From NCBI GenBank assembly GCA_032622095.1, contig CP136066.1, positions 62,278,609 to 62,342,608 of the forward strand: a stretch of 64,000 nucleotides of DNA. Reading direction: 5' to 3'. The position numbers were made by a program, and so were the translations under genes. Below, in pieces: positions 10,106 to 19,794 of this stretch. Numbering within the stretch: the first letter of the stretch is position 1; every line of letters begins with the position of its first letter. This stretch comes from Siphonodentalium dalli. Lineage: Eukaryota > Mollusca > Scaphopoda > Gadilida > Siphonodentaliidae. The notes beneath the pieces were generated by a model, which had not been told where the DNA came from, did not search any database, and saw nothing but the letters and a program-made list of their open reading frames with translations.

Positions 10106-10636
10106 GGGCAGAAATGCCCAGAATGTCAGAAGAGGAAGTCGGGTCAGATGCTCAACGGACCAATGAAACAGTATTTGATTGGCGCACCAATGGGACGGGT
10201 TGCAATCGATATAACGGGTCCACTTCCAAACATTAGAGAGGGGAATCGGTACATTCTGGTCATTATGGATTATTACGCGCGGTGGGCAGAAGCATATCCC
10301 ATGCCTAATCAGGAGGCCATACCGATTGCTGACATATTCCTCAAACAGTTCGTTAGTCGTTAGGGAATACCTTTACAAATACACACCGATCAGGGCAGAC
10401 AGTTTGAAAGTGCAGTATTTCAGCAGTTGTGCAAACTTTTAAATATCGACAAAACTCGTACGACTCCATTTCACCCTCGTTCCGATGGCCTCGTAGAACG
10501 CCAGAATCGTACGCTTAAGGACATGCTAAGTAAATATATCTCCAAAATACAGCGAGATTGGGACACATACTTATCACTGATGATATTTGCATACCGAACA
10601 CCAGTACATGACAGCACAGTGACACATCATGTATGA
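10106..10636 (+). pseudogene. pol: Integrase catalytic core (DDE)
   Basis: The core reads MGRVAIDITGPLP with the first Asp, IHTDQGRQFES with the second, and DGLVERQNRTLKDML with the Glu, the D-D-35-E triad of retroelement integrases. A TAG at 10361-10363 interrupts it between the first and second Asp. A TGA run at 10634-10636 marks a frameshift just before the MIIGREPDMP segment. Integrase inserts the cDNA into the host genome. Confidence 0.9.
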
Positions 10637-10639
10637 TGA

Positions 10640-10985
10640 TAATTGGCAGAGAACCTGACATGCCGGCTGACCTTTTATACCCGCGGACAATTGGACAATA
10701 TGGACGTTACAATGAAGTAGGACAGGCCGATGAGTATATTGAGAAACTCTAAAATTAAACTGGACAAAACACATGACGTAGCCCGCAACAATATGAAACA
10801 TGCAAACGACAGACATAAGAACTCGCAGCGACGATAAAAATAAAATTGAAAGTAGGCGACATGGTGTTACTTAGAGTCACTCATGTGGGAAAGGGGCTTT
10901 CACGAAAACTTGCAAAAAAGTTTGATGGACCGTATACTATTATTGAAACTCTAAACAGATGTTCTATCTAGGATCAAGAGAGGGG
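10640..10985 (+). pseudogene. Integrase C-terminal GPY/F-type domain (first unit)
   Basis: After the frameshift the translation reads MIIGREPDMPADLLYPR. Then come a helix rich in Lys/Arg and the module KVGDMVLLRVTHVGKGLSRK with KKFDGPYTII, the GPY/F motif of gypsy integrase C-termini. Frames change at 'aaactctaaaat' (about 10745). This unit lacks 17 bases present in the next two units, near 10811. The same module recurs twice downstream because of the tandem triplication. Confidence 0.78.
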
Positions 10986-12605
10986 CGAAATTCAATTCTA
11001 GGGTAGTACACGCTGACAGATTAAAATAATTCAAAGGAAGGGCGAAGCGATGGTTCATACCGGGCCCTAAAACGGTAACGCGGTCCCAATAACTTTTAAG
11101 AGATAGGCCTTTAAGGGCGCAGCCCATTAGGCACTATTACTGAAAGAAACATTTTTGTTTTATTATTTCCCAGATGTCAGCAAGAGCGAAGCCAAACGAA
11201 GAGTTCCAATGTTGGGATTGCAATCGAAAGTTTATTACCAGAAAGCAGCGGAGCCGGCACCACCGAAACGCCCACAGGGAAACGGTTGGATGCCCATTTT
11301 GTACGTACAAGGTGGCAGAGGGGCGGCGTTGAGAAGCAACATAACATATATTGAGAAACTCTAAAATTAAACTGGACAAAACACATGACGTAGCCCGCAA
11401 CAATATGAAACATGCAAACGACAGACAGAAACGACAATATGACATAAGAACTCGCAGCGACGATAAAAACAAAATTGAAAGTAGGCGACATGGTGTTACT
11501 TAGAGTCACTCATGTGGGAAAGGGGCTTTCACGAAAACTTGCAAAAAAGTTTGATGGACCGTATACTATTATTGAAACTCTAAACAGATGTTCTATCTAG
11601 GATCAAGAGAGGGGCGAAATTCAATTCTAGGGTAGTACACGCTGACAGATTAAAATAATTCAAAGGAAGGGCGAAGCGATGGTTCATACCGGGCCCTAAA
11701 ACGGTAACGCGGTCCCAATAACTTTTAAGAGATAGGCCTTTAAGGGCGCAGCCCATTAGGCACTATTACTGAAAGAAACATTTTTGTTTTATTATTTCCC
11801 AGATGTCAGCAAGAGCGAAGCCAAACGAAGAGTTCCAATGTTGGGATTGCAATCGAAAGTTTATTACCAGAAAGCAGCGGAGCCGGCACCACCGAAACGC
11901 CCACAGGGAAACGGTTGGATGCCCATTTTGTACGTACAAGGTGGCAGAGGGGCGGCGTTGAGAAGCAACATAACATATATTGAGAAACTCTAAAATTAAA
12001 CTGGACAAAACACATGACGTAGCCCGCAACAATATGAAACATGCAAACGACAGACAGAAACGACAATATGACATAAGAACTCGCAGCGACGATAAAAACA
12101 AAATTGAAAGTAGGCGACATGGTGTTACTTAGAGTCACTCATGTGGGAAAGGGGCTTTCACGAAAACTTGCAAAAAAGTTTGATGGACCGTATACTATTA
12201 TTGAAACTCTAAACAGATGTTCTATCTAGGATCAAGAGAGGGGCGAAATTCAATTCTAGGGTAGTACACGCTGACAGATTAAAATAATTCAAAGGAAGGG
12301 CGAAGCGATGGTTCATACCGGGCCCTAAAACGGTAACGCGGTCCCAATAACTTTTAAGAGATAGGCCTTTAAGGGCGCAGCCCATTAGGCACTATTACTG
12401 AAAGAAACATTTTTTTTTATTATTTCCCAGATGTCAGCAAGAGCGAAGCCAAACGAAGAGTTCCAATGTTGGGATTGCAATCGAAAGTTTATTACCAGAA
12501 AGCAGCGGAGCCGGCACCACCGAAACGCCCACGGGGAAACGGTTGGATGCCCATTCGGTACGTACAAGGTGGCAGAGGGGCAGCGTTATGTCATGGCACA
12601 ACACC
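10735..12605 (+). repeat. 629-bp segment of the gypsy element in three tandem copies
   Basis: Units start at TATATTGAGAAACTC: 10735, 11347 and 11976. Units 2 and 3 are offset by exactly 629 bases and look identical over most of their length. Unit 1 is 17 bases shorter. Each unit holds the integrase GPY/F module, the inter-ORF spacer and the start of ORF3 with a C2H2 finger. Unit 3 alone runs on into the rest of ORF3, and its finger region differs by a few bases from units 1 and 2. Junctions fall at 'gttgagaagcaacataaca', where the ORF3 sequence jumps back to the integrase tail. Confidence 0.95.
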
Positions 12606-12661
12606 TTGAGAAGCAACCTAACATTACGAAGATAGCAATTGATCGGGAAATGGCACGATAG
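12431..12661 (+). pseudogene. ORF3 N-terminus: C2H2 zinc-finger protein of the gypsy element
   Basis: The 76-codon frame starts MSARAKPNEEF and holds a classical C2H2 finger (CWDC, 12 residues, H, 4 residues, H). A second, incomplete finger follows: CPF then Gly where a second Cys is expected, with H-L-E-K downstream. In tandem units 1 and 2 the equivalent codon is TGT (Cys), so unit 3 has lost this ligand. The frame ends at a TAG at 12659-12661, and an Arg/Asp-rich stretch continues in frame to about 12810. The start follows the same spacer in all three units. ORF3 sits where errantiviruses carry env, but nothing here looks like a membrane protein. Confidence 0.75.
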
Positions 12662-12674
12662 AGGGACAACATAA

Positions 12675-13577
12675 ATGATAGAGACAGAGGTGATTGTGAG
12701 AGTAGCAGAAGAGACCGGGATAGAGGCAAGGATTCCATTCCCAAGAATAAAGTCACAGGTCCGAGTCGCAACACCCAGAGTAAAGGTCACGAGCAGGGCA
12801 CCAATGGATAGGTCACGAGAACGAAAGGTGACGACAGAGACGGTGTCTGTAAAGTTTGACAAGCCATGTCAGAAAGTGGCAACCAAGAAACCAGCTGCCG
12901 AGACACTGGTATCAGACCCAGGGCTGAATCGTCCAGCCGTTACATGGAACTCGCCCAGCATTGACCTCTTGCTACATTCTGCAGTCAATTCACCAGTCTT
13001 CAATCCAGATATCTTTCTGGCAGAAATCCCCAAGAATCCTGTTGTACAGACAGGATTATCAGAGGAAGTTATGGCAACCGACTTCTTGGAGGTTCTGGAG
13101 GCCATAAATGTAAATTTTCCAGATGAATCAGATTTGATGAGCAATATTACTCCTCTGAGTGAGGTCCGGGATGGTGAGAATAAAAGTTATTGGGGAAACT
13201 TGGTGACTCCTTCAATGGCGGCAGCAACAACAATCACCTCTTCACCATCAACAGCTGATCAGCCATTAGATTTAACTATCACAGCACGACCAGTCACGGT
13301 GTGCACCCCAGTCATACCACAGAAAGAATCAATTTCGTCCCAAACGGATATCAGATATCTGGGAAGTGATGTAGGCACGCAGGCGGATAGTGAACCGGAA
13401 AAGTATCATCCACAGAAAGTTCAGGAGAAGTTTAATTTGAAGATGGACCCAAACATCACACTACCGGAGCCGTTCTCGACATACGAGCAGTTAAGCTCGG
13501 ACCCTCGATTCCTATTTATCGGGGCGCCTTTCATGTATATGGAGGGCCACACCGCCCAACTGCTACGAGCGGCGTGA
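12675..13577 (+). CDS. ORF3 body, 300-codon unrecognised protein with PLDLT motif
   Basis: A 300-codon open frame between integrase and the 3' LTR. I do not recognise a family. The N-terminal 70 residues are basic; the rest is acidic and Ser/Thr/Pro-rich, apparently disordered, with no signal peptide or membrane segment. QPLDLT (13260-13277) resembles the PxDLS motif that binds the CtBP co-repressor. SQTD and TQAD tetrapeptides occur at about 13339-13390. It lies in a different frame from the zinc fingers (frame 0 against frame 2) and ends in a TGA at 13575-13577. The start at 12675 is only the first ATG; the body probably once continued from the finger frame. Confidence 0.6.
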   Translation: MIETEVIVRVAEETGIEARIPFPRIKSQVRVATPRVKVTSRAPMDRSRERKVTTETVSVKFDKPCQKVATKKPAAETLVSDPGLNRPAVTWNSPSIDLLLHSAVNSPVFNPDIFLAEIPKNPVVQTGLSEEVMATDFLEVLEAINVNFPDESDLMSNITPLSEVRDGENKSYWGNLVTPSMAAATTITSSPSTADQPLDLTITARPVTVCTPVIPQKESISSQTDIRYLGSDVGTQADSEPEKYHPQKVQEKFNLKMDPNITLPEPFSTYEQLSSDPRFLFIGAPFMYMEGHTAQLLRAA

Positions 13578-13940
13578 ACCGGGGCACGGGCACATCTACA
13601 GTATTACCAGAGGCGGTTCAATCCGAATGGGTATTTATGCATCAAGAAGGTAGAGAGCGTGAGGTTGCCCGATGGGAGAGTATATTCCCTAAATGAATCA
13701 TGGTTCCAAGATCCCGAAGTAAAGATAGAAGTTTCGCGGGCGAGTCAGACGGACGACAGAAGTAACACCACAAGGAAACCTGAAGGTAGACAACCATTGG
13801 ATCTGTCAATGAAGAGAGGAGGAATTGGCTATCACCAAGATAGCCATATTATTTGTCATTCCGTTCATTATATATACTGTTATCGTTGTAAAGTTAAGTT
13901 CGCGGGCGAACATGTTTTCTCTAAAGGGGGGATGGTGTAA
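13578..13940 (+). pseudogene. ORF3 C-terminus with PLDLSMK motif, beyond the TGA
   Basis: The same frame as the ORF3 body remains open after the TGA at 13575-13577, up to TAA at 13938-13940, four codons into the 3' LTR. It contains LQYYQRRFNPNGYLCIKK, an SQTDD tetrapeptide and PLDLSMK (13794-13814). PLDLSMK is a textbook match to the CtBP-binding consensus PxDLS followed by a basic residue. The last part (HIICHSVHYIYCYRCKVKF) has two closely spaced Cys, perhaps a finger remnant. Continuity of frame across the stop suggests one decayed protein. Confidence 0.6.
13920..13935 (+). other. Polypurine tract
   Basis: AAAGGGGGGATGG ends immediately before the TGTAAC that starts the 3' LTR. A purine run at this place primes plus-strand DNA synthesis in LTR elements. 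Confidence 0.75.
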
Positions 13941-15068
13941 CGAAGTTAGGTTTTCACCTTTCGTTTAGCAGCGCGTCATTTCATTTCGTATTTGTTCACC
14001 TATCAACCATACACCTCATTCATAACATCACCCGTTTGGAAACTTGGTTCGTTATATATCAGTATTTTATTCGCGCAAGTAATATTATTTGTCATGTTAT
14101 TCATTGTGAAAATTGCTAGCACATTGTTTACTGGTGACGTCACGATCCAGAAGCTTAACTTCCGGTTCGTGAAATTACTGTGCGCTTGGTTATATACGGT
14201 TACTAGGAACGCACTGCGTGCCCCCCAAGAACAGGGAACGCAGTGTGTGCCCAGTAAGGGAACGCAGTCTTGTGAGGGAACGCAGTCACGTGACCGTAGG
14301 GAACGTACTGCGTGCCCTCTAGGGAACTCAATCCCGGGGTATAAAAGGCTCCCCCCCACCCGTAAGGGAACGCAATCTCATATTATTTTGGTCAATCCAG
14401 ACGATAGCAGTAAACATCACAAAGTTCTCTTGAACAATTTATCAGTACTAGGGTACGCCCGTCATTGAGACAAGTCAGCCCATTTGAGTAGGCGTTCCGT
14501 TGGGAATTTCCAATCTATTTTAGATACTATTGACAGTATTGTTTATCATGGATACCATCCGATGTATCCTGTTTTCGTGTTAGACTACCGTCTTTCACCC
14601 TTTGACAAGTATTTACACATTTAATATTGTTATTAAAGCAATATCTTGAAGTATTCAACTAATATATGAATACAAATGTTGATGGTCAATCGACATAAAT
14701 GATAAGAATGAATTAACATTAATTATAATACATAGCTCAGGACACTCTGTTTATGTCATATGCCATTACAGTTGGAATTACTGGAACATTGAAGCAAGTA
14801 GGGAGCTAGCAATCACAAATTATACTCCATCTTATATTCATGAAATCAATACACATTATATATATCACTTTTGTCAGATCAGTCCAGAATAAATGATCAA
14901 TTATCCAATGAACTCATTGAATTTCTACTCGCCATTGAGCTAGGAGTGGGACTGGGCAATATTTGAATCCTCTATTTCAAGTATTTGTCAAGTTAAGCTA
15001 TTTGACAACATCATATAGACATTTATAAAGTAACCTATAGGGAGACCCCCCTCACATGTTACATAATT
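13936..15068 (+). repeat. 3' LTR of the gypsy element
   Basis: Matches the 5' LTR along its whole length with scattered substitutions and small indels. It is 31 bases longer overall, largely from two extra GGGAACGCAGT boxes near 14260-14300. It ends in GTTACATAATT followed by the GCTCG target duplication. Confidence 0.9.
14130..14385 (+). promoter_or_regulatory. 3' LTR copy of the promoter region
   Basis: Contains the CRE-like TGACGTCA (14135-14142), about seven GGGAACG-type boxes (near 14207, 14234, 14260, 14277, 14300, 14323 and 14367) and TATAAAAGG (14340-14348). Box number differs from the 5' LTR, so the array expands or contracts. Confidence 0.6.
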
Positions 15069-15073
15069 GCTCG

Positions 15074-15250
15074 TATCTATCCAATCTAATTGGCCCTTGA
15101 TAATTAGGAAGCAATATTTTTTGACTTGGGGAAACCAACATTGAGATGGGTTTCCGTAAGACAAACGACGTCATATTCATCAATATACTCAGTTAATTTC
15201 GACAAACGACGTCATATTCATCAATATACTCAGTTAATCTCGACAATTTG
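15074..15250 (-). pseudogene. LINE endonuclease domain, N-terminal part, split by the gypsy element
   Basis: On the minus strand the translation EYIDEYDVVCLTETHLNVGF is typical of the early part of a non-LTR retrotransposon endonuclease (the xxDVVCLTETHL block with its catalytic Glu). A 41-bp tandem duplication (15160-15200 and 15201-15241) repeats part of it out of frame. The C-terminal part of an endonuclease in the same orientation is at 4240-4483, across the gypsy element. Confidence 0.7.
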
Positions 15251-15254
15251 TGTC

Positions 15255-16075
15255 TTAGACTTCAGACGTTATAAGGCAATATTGATAATGTATCCTGTCC
15301 ACACGGACCTGCATTTGTATCCACGTCGTTGCTCAAAATAATCAAAAACAAAAACAAAAAAACTTAGTTGAACTAGCAAGTTATTTTTGCTAGTGCCCTA
15401 ATTTAGGTAATCTTATGTTAGAATTGTTACCATGAGTTTTAGATAAATTCTCCATTTTGCACACACCGGTACGTAGTTGCCTATATTGCGCTAGATTGAT
15501 GCCATGGATGATTAAATTGGAAATAACACATGTTGTGGTTAACTGGCAAGTAATAGGATATTTTGTATGAGACCATTTCGAGACAGCACTCGTCACAAGT
15601 GTGCTTGATGGGAGAACGTGGTGAGTGGTGAGACAATCATAAATGCAAATTATAAACAAAACACAAGATAAATGTACATCGAAATAAACACACATAAGAA
15701 ATGCTTGCTTAGCGTGATCAATGATCATGTAAGTAGCACGCTTGTTCCCGGTTGAATTTATCACAATTTGTAAATTAAGCCGATTTATAAAGCATTTAGA
15801 AGGTCGAGATTTCTTTTATATTCGTTTGGCATAACGCCGTTTAAAGGGATACTGTACACTAAATACGACCATTTATGGGACCATGCATCTCCTTTTATAC
15901 TCAAAGAAAAAATGCAACAAAGGAATGAATGTGAGCCATGGATTAGTCCAAAAATACACTCATGCACTCTATGAACGATGAAAACAACATGGTAATGATA
16001 ATGGAAGTGAATAAATGGCTGGAGTCATAAACTCATTTATAATTACCATGCACACTTCCCGCGTATTACTGCTTA
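15255..16075. other. No gene seen
   Basis: Spacer with short spurious ORFs only. No repeat that I can match elsewhere. Confidence 0.55.
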
Positions 16076-16399
16076 ACGAGTATACCGATTCCTGATCCAG
16101 GCTTTTTTTTACAGTTATTTCGTGATATTTGACATCGTACCAATCATCAGAGTGACAATTATAGTGGAATTGGATTTCAGTTTTTATCGTCGTAAAATTA
16201 CGACCTATAGTGCAGATAAGTCGAGCTGATCGTCACTAAATGACGTTATAACGTGCATTTAATGGGGATGCCTGCACCGGGATATCGGGTTCGCGGTCTC
16301 TGCTAAATAACCAGACGTTACAAGTCCTTTTTTTTTAAACAATTTCAATTTGAAATGTACGTTGATCACACATGGCTCGCGTCTGTATTTCCGTGGATA
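16076..16399 (+). repeat. Dispersed repeat, copy 2 (matches 2278-2600)
   Basis: Same order of sequence as 2278-2600 through 'gtctgtatttc-gtggatattaa'. Continuity is lost at TTAA, where CCCTTTCTTGACGGG of a MITE relative begins. Confidence 0.8.
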
Positions 16400-16649
16400 T
16401 TAACCCTTTCTTGACGGGATGGGGCAGCATTAAATATCATGCGCAGGTGCATTCTCTTATATATGAGAGTATCCCATATATAGGGAGCCTCACACATATA
16501 TATATATATATATATATATAAAAGTACTGTCTTAATGTGAACGTCAATATTGTTAAGACAATGTATTAGCTTATATATGCGAGTATCTCGGGAGACTCGC
16601 ATATATGCATTTGCACAGGGTTTTCGCAAACATAGAAGGAATAAGTTAA
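16400..16649 (+). mobile_element. Diverged relative of the TTAA MITE
   Basis: TTAA at 16400-16403 is followed by CCCTTTCTTGACGGG. Then come GTGCATTCTCTTATATATG, a (TA)n run at 16496-16520, and a palindromic arm pair with GCTTATATATGCGAGTATC and GACTCGCATATATGCA. The palindrome theme is that of the main MITE but the ends differ. A second TTAA at 16646-16649 may be the right border, because the sequence after it resembles what follows TTAA in the uninterrupted copy at 2600. The right inverted end is not recognisable. Confidence 0.6.
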
Positions 16650-17564
16650 GACTAGATCTTTTATAAAGTCTTCCCGGAACATGTACATTCTGTATACTAG
16701 TTTTACACGTATTGGCTGTGGCCAAAGATATATCTGTAGTTTTAGATTTTAACGAAAATGGCTCACACCTAATTTCGAAGGTGCGATGTGTAGAAACAAT
16801 AGCGATCTTTTACATGCCACTTGTAGATAAGCTAGAAAACATGCCAAAGTTATAACAATTTGCAGAGAATTTTAGTTTTCGCACACATTTGAGACAAACG
16901 GTCTTTAATTTACTGTATCAGGAATAGATTAACAATGAACGCTCTTTATTGCTGAAGAAAATCGAGGCCCGAATTATACGATCGTTATAATGACGTCTGC
17001 GCGTCTTATATATGTATGTTTGTATATCAAGTTATAAACTGATTCGACCCCTCGCTTGAATTGCTGAACAATAATCCTTGTATGAATCTGTATTTCTGCC
17101 GACCAAAAATATTTATCTGAACAATGGTGTCATTGACAAACAATCAACGCTCAGCAATTAAACGCTGGCAAGTTACACGAATGCAATAAAACTTGAGGCA
17201 GGTGTGAAATCAAATCACGAATATATAGGAAGTCATCAGTAATCACGCGGCGATGGGGTTAGATTGTCAAGCTCGCTGCGGTGCAGTGATTTCAAATTAT
17301 GTTTGTGGCAATGGGGGGGGGGGGGGGGGAGGGGGGGGGGTTCAGTGAAAGGAACATCGTATAATCTTCAAATGTATATAGTATTCAAGATGTGATTCGG
17401 AATATACTCGGAAATTCCTAAACCCTCGGCCGTCAACTGTTTTATTCGGCAATCAATTGATTTTTAAAGTTTTCAGTTTTTGAAAACACACTTGCCTACA
17501 CGTGACCAACGTTCCTCAGTTCCCGCTGAATGCTGGAGGCAATAGTCATAAGGGTAGATGAAGG
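16650..17564. other. No gene seen; poly-G tract at 17316-17340
   Basis: Non-coding spacer with a long G run interrupted by one A. No ORF resembling a protein. Confidence 0.6.
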
Positions 17565-17948
17565 CTAATCACTACCATCTTTTCTGCGAATTTCAGCGAT
17601 AAATCGTTCCAACCAAAAATCTATAACGGGAATTTCCAAGGTAATTTCCAGTAGAACTAGTGAATTCGCCTCCATCATTGTCGATTCCTGAGGATTTCGA
17701 TGTTCAGCCCAGTCTCGCCACACGTTTAATCCCAATGATGTTGAATATCTAGTGTTTCGCGGGATACATCGGCGGTAACGCTTTTGAAGTTCATCGCCAT
17801 CATTTGCGATGGCCTGACTTTCACATGCAGCCATATCAACGGTAGTTAAATCCAAATCATCACAATGATTTTCAAGAGAAAAATCGTCAGTTAATAGATC
17901 CATTCGAAATAGTCGTGATATACCAGTAATCAAACTAAAAAAATACAT
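17565..17948 (-). pseudogene. KIAA1958/Crypton-like (DUF3504-type) N-terminal fragment
   Basis: A 127-codon minus-strand frame. The second half, from RNTRYSTSLGLNVWRDWAEH to FWLERFIAEIRRKDGS, follows the pattern of the KIAA1958-like/DUF3504 proteins: NTxxSTxxxxxVWxxWxxxRN, then FxxEVRxKDG. These derive from Crypton-type tyrosine-recombinase transposons and are abundant in marine invertebrates. The family normally continues with 'Y-P-P-x-S-L' and a recombinase-like domain, but here the frame stops right after KDGSD. The first half (MDLLTDDFSLENHCDDLDL) is acidic and also typical. Either a broken copy or a first exon; no splice partner is visible. Confidence 0.6.
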
Positions 17949-18081
17949 TGTGAACGGACTGAAGCGTTATATACTAGTAAAAAAGTGACAATTTAATTGG
18001 GTCAATGCAATGAGTTTCTATCAAATTGAGCACTCACGGTCGAGTAGATAGTGAATATGTCGAATATGACAACCTGTTCCT

Positions 18082-18100
18082 CGGGGGGGGGGGGGGGGGC
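18082..18100. repeat. Poly-G tract
   Basis: An uninterrupted G run of about 18 bases preceding the hairpin at 18112. Confidence 0.8.
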
Positions 18101-18111
18101 GAATCAGTTTA

Positions 18112-18225
18112 TAAATATGTCATAACCCGCTTGAGTATATGTACAAGAAATACAAACCGCGGCGCTATCGAGCCTAGGTTTGTATTTCTTGTACAGATAC
18201 CCAAGCGGGTTATAACCTATACTTA
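18112..18225. repeat. Inverted repeat forming a long hairpin
   Basis: Arms 18112-18158 and 18177-18225 pair almost perfectly. The left arm runs CATAACCCGCTTGAGTATAT and GTACAAGAAATACAAACC, and the right arm is its complement with a few mismatches. The loop is about 18 bases and GC-rich (GCGGCGCTATCGAGCCTA). It could be a small MITE or a pre-miRNA-like fold. Confidence 0.85.
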
Positions 18226-19790
18226 GTGGGGTAGACCAGTGAAAATATTGACTTTATGACTAAAGCATGACATTTTGGAAATATGTCCATATTCACAAAC
18301 ATTTTTATTTTAGATTTAGAGCCACGCTGAAATTAACCCCATGTTATGGGATTTTCAGAATTTAATGAGTGTTCAATGATTTGGAAGTGGTTCCATATAA
18401 AAAAAAATGAAGGAATGATGACCCCATAAACGTGTGCAAAGTTTCATGATTTAGTCACAAATTGTTGAACAATTTAAGTATTTATAAAAAATATTTACCG
18501 CATCTGTCAGCTGCATCTGTCGACTTATTTGTAGCTCAACCGGCTCAACTTGATTAAGTAAAGTTTGAGCTATTGCCATGGGTTTGTGCATGTGCGTGCG
18601 TGTATCCGTGCATGCGTGCGTTCGTCAAATGTTTTTATTAGCACACCCCACATCTAATCGTCACCAAACTTCATATGGACACTCGGGCGATTGATTGAAG
18701 GTTTAACGTCATTTCAGCCGTTAGTCCATATTACGACAAAGAACAGAATCAGTTTTCAAAAAATCAGACTTTCATTTTTAGAAAATGTAGGTGCACATAG
18801 TCCCGCTCGCTGGGTTTTGGCCAGGCGCTCGGTTTCTATCAAGATAAAATAAACAGCGGAAATACATTCATAAATGCCGCGTAAATTGAATTAGTTTACT
18901 CACGATCGATGTCCAGTGAAACTCTTTTGATGGTTTAACACTGCTTAAGTTAATCCACTATCCATAAGCACAAGTGAATGTTACACACTGTTTTTATATT
19001 GTACATGCTCCTATATTAATTGTAATTCATAATTATTAATAAGGAATCAATTTAATACTCCAATTCCATGCTGACAGAATAAATATCAACATCTCCCGGC
19101 CACGTGTTTTCGCTTTGATTTTCCAGGAATTTATGTGACGTCATAAGCCATACATAGAAATGTATTTTTAGCTTGGAATCATTCAGTCTCAGACAGATAG
19201 TGCATTCCACACGTCACACCGTGTGACCTCAAATAACTTAAACTGCCAATCATCGTGGCACGAGGGACTCACCTTTTGATGTATGCCGACAATGAATGTT
19301 GGTTTCGGAGAATTCATTTGATATTTTGCTTTATACTTGTGCGCACGTTTTAAATAATGGATGGCGTGACACATTATTAACCAATCTCGTCTGGGTAGAC
19401 ACTGAAAATAGCGTTATCAGGTCGCTCGCTGCATTTGGCCTAGGTGCGCAATCGATCACTCGCTGGTTTTCAATTTTAGGCGCGCGATGGTGCGCAAGAG
19501 CGATCGCGCGCCTCAAAAATGAAAGTCTGAAAAAATATATACACAGTGGATTGTATTAAAACAATGAGCTACGTACAAACAAAAGCACACAAGAGGATAT
19601 GATTCCGCTGATGTCAAGCTGACAGTCGGGTGGGTGAGACAGAATGTCAAAATTTACACAACCGACACCTTCAATCCACAAATACTGTTTTGTGTCTTTT
19701 AGAGTTTATCGTTTCGAATCAGTCATCCGGTCAAACTTTGAAAGCTCAAAGATGTACCTCTCTTTCTGAAAGTCGAAACGTTGGAGTGAC
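18226..19790. other. No gene seen
   Basis: Spacer with short spurious ORFs. A 50-base segment at 18640-18690 is the reverse complement of the satellite motif at 1633-1960. Confidence 0.55.
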
Positions 19791-19794
19791 TCTG

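Larger units (their letters stand above)
4484..15068 (+). mobile_element. Degraded full-length Ty3/gypsy LTR retrotransposon
   Basis: A 10.6-kb element with two long direct repeats (4484-5585 and 13936-15068). A primer-binding-like site starts right after the first LTR and a purine tract precedes the second. Gag, protease, RT, RNase H and integrase follow in the gypsy order, then a third ORF before the 3' LTR. GCTCG flanks both ends (4479-4483 and 15069-15073), a 5-bp target-site duplication usual for this superfamily. Several in-frame stops and frameshifts in gag-pol show that it cannot make intact proteins. Part of the 3' region is triplicated. Confidence 0.92.

Noticed and set aside
12675-13940. 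ORF3 as an env gene
   Set aside because: No signal peptide, membrane segment or cysteine pattern of an envelope protein. Zinc fingers and disordered, motif-bearing sequence point elsewhere.
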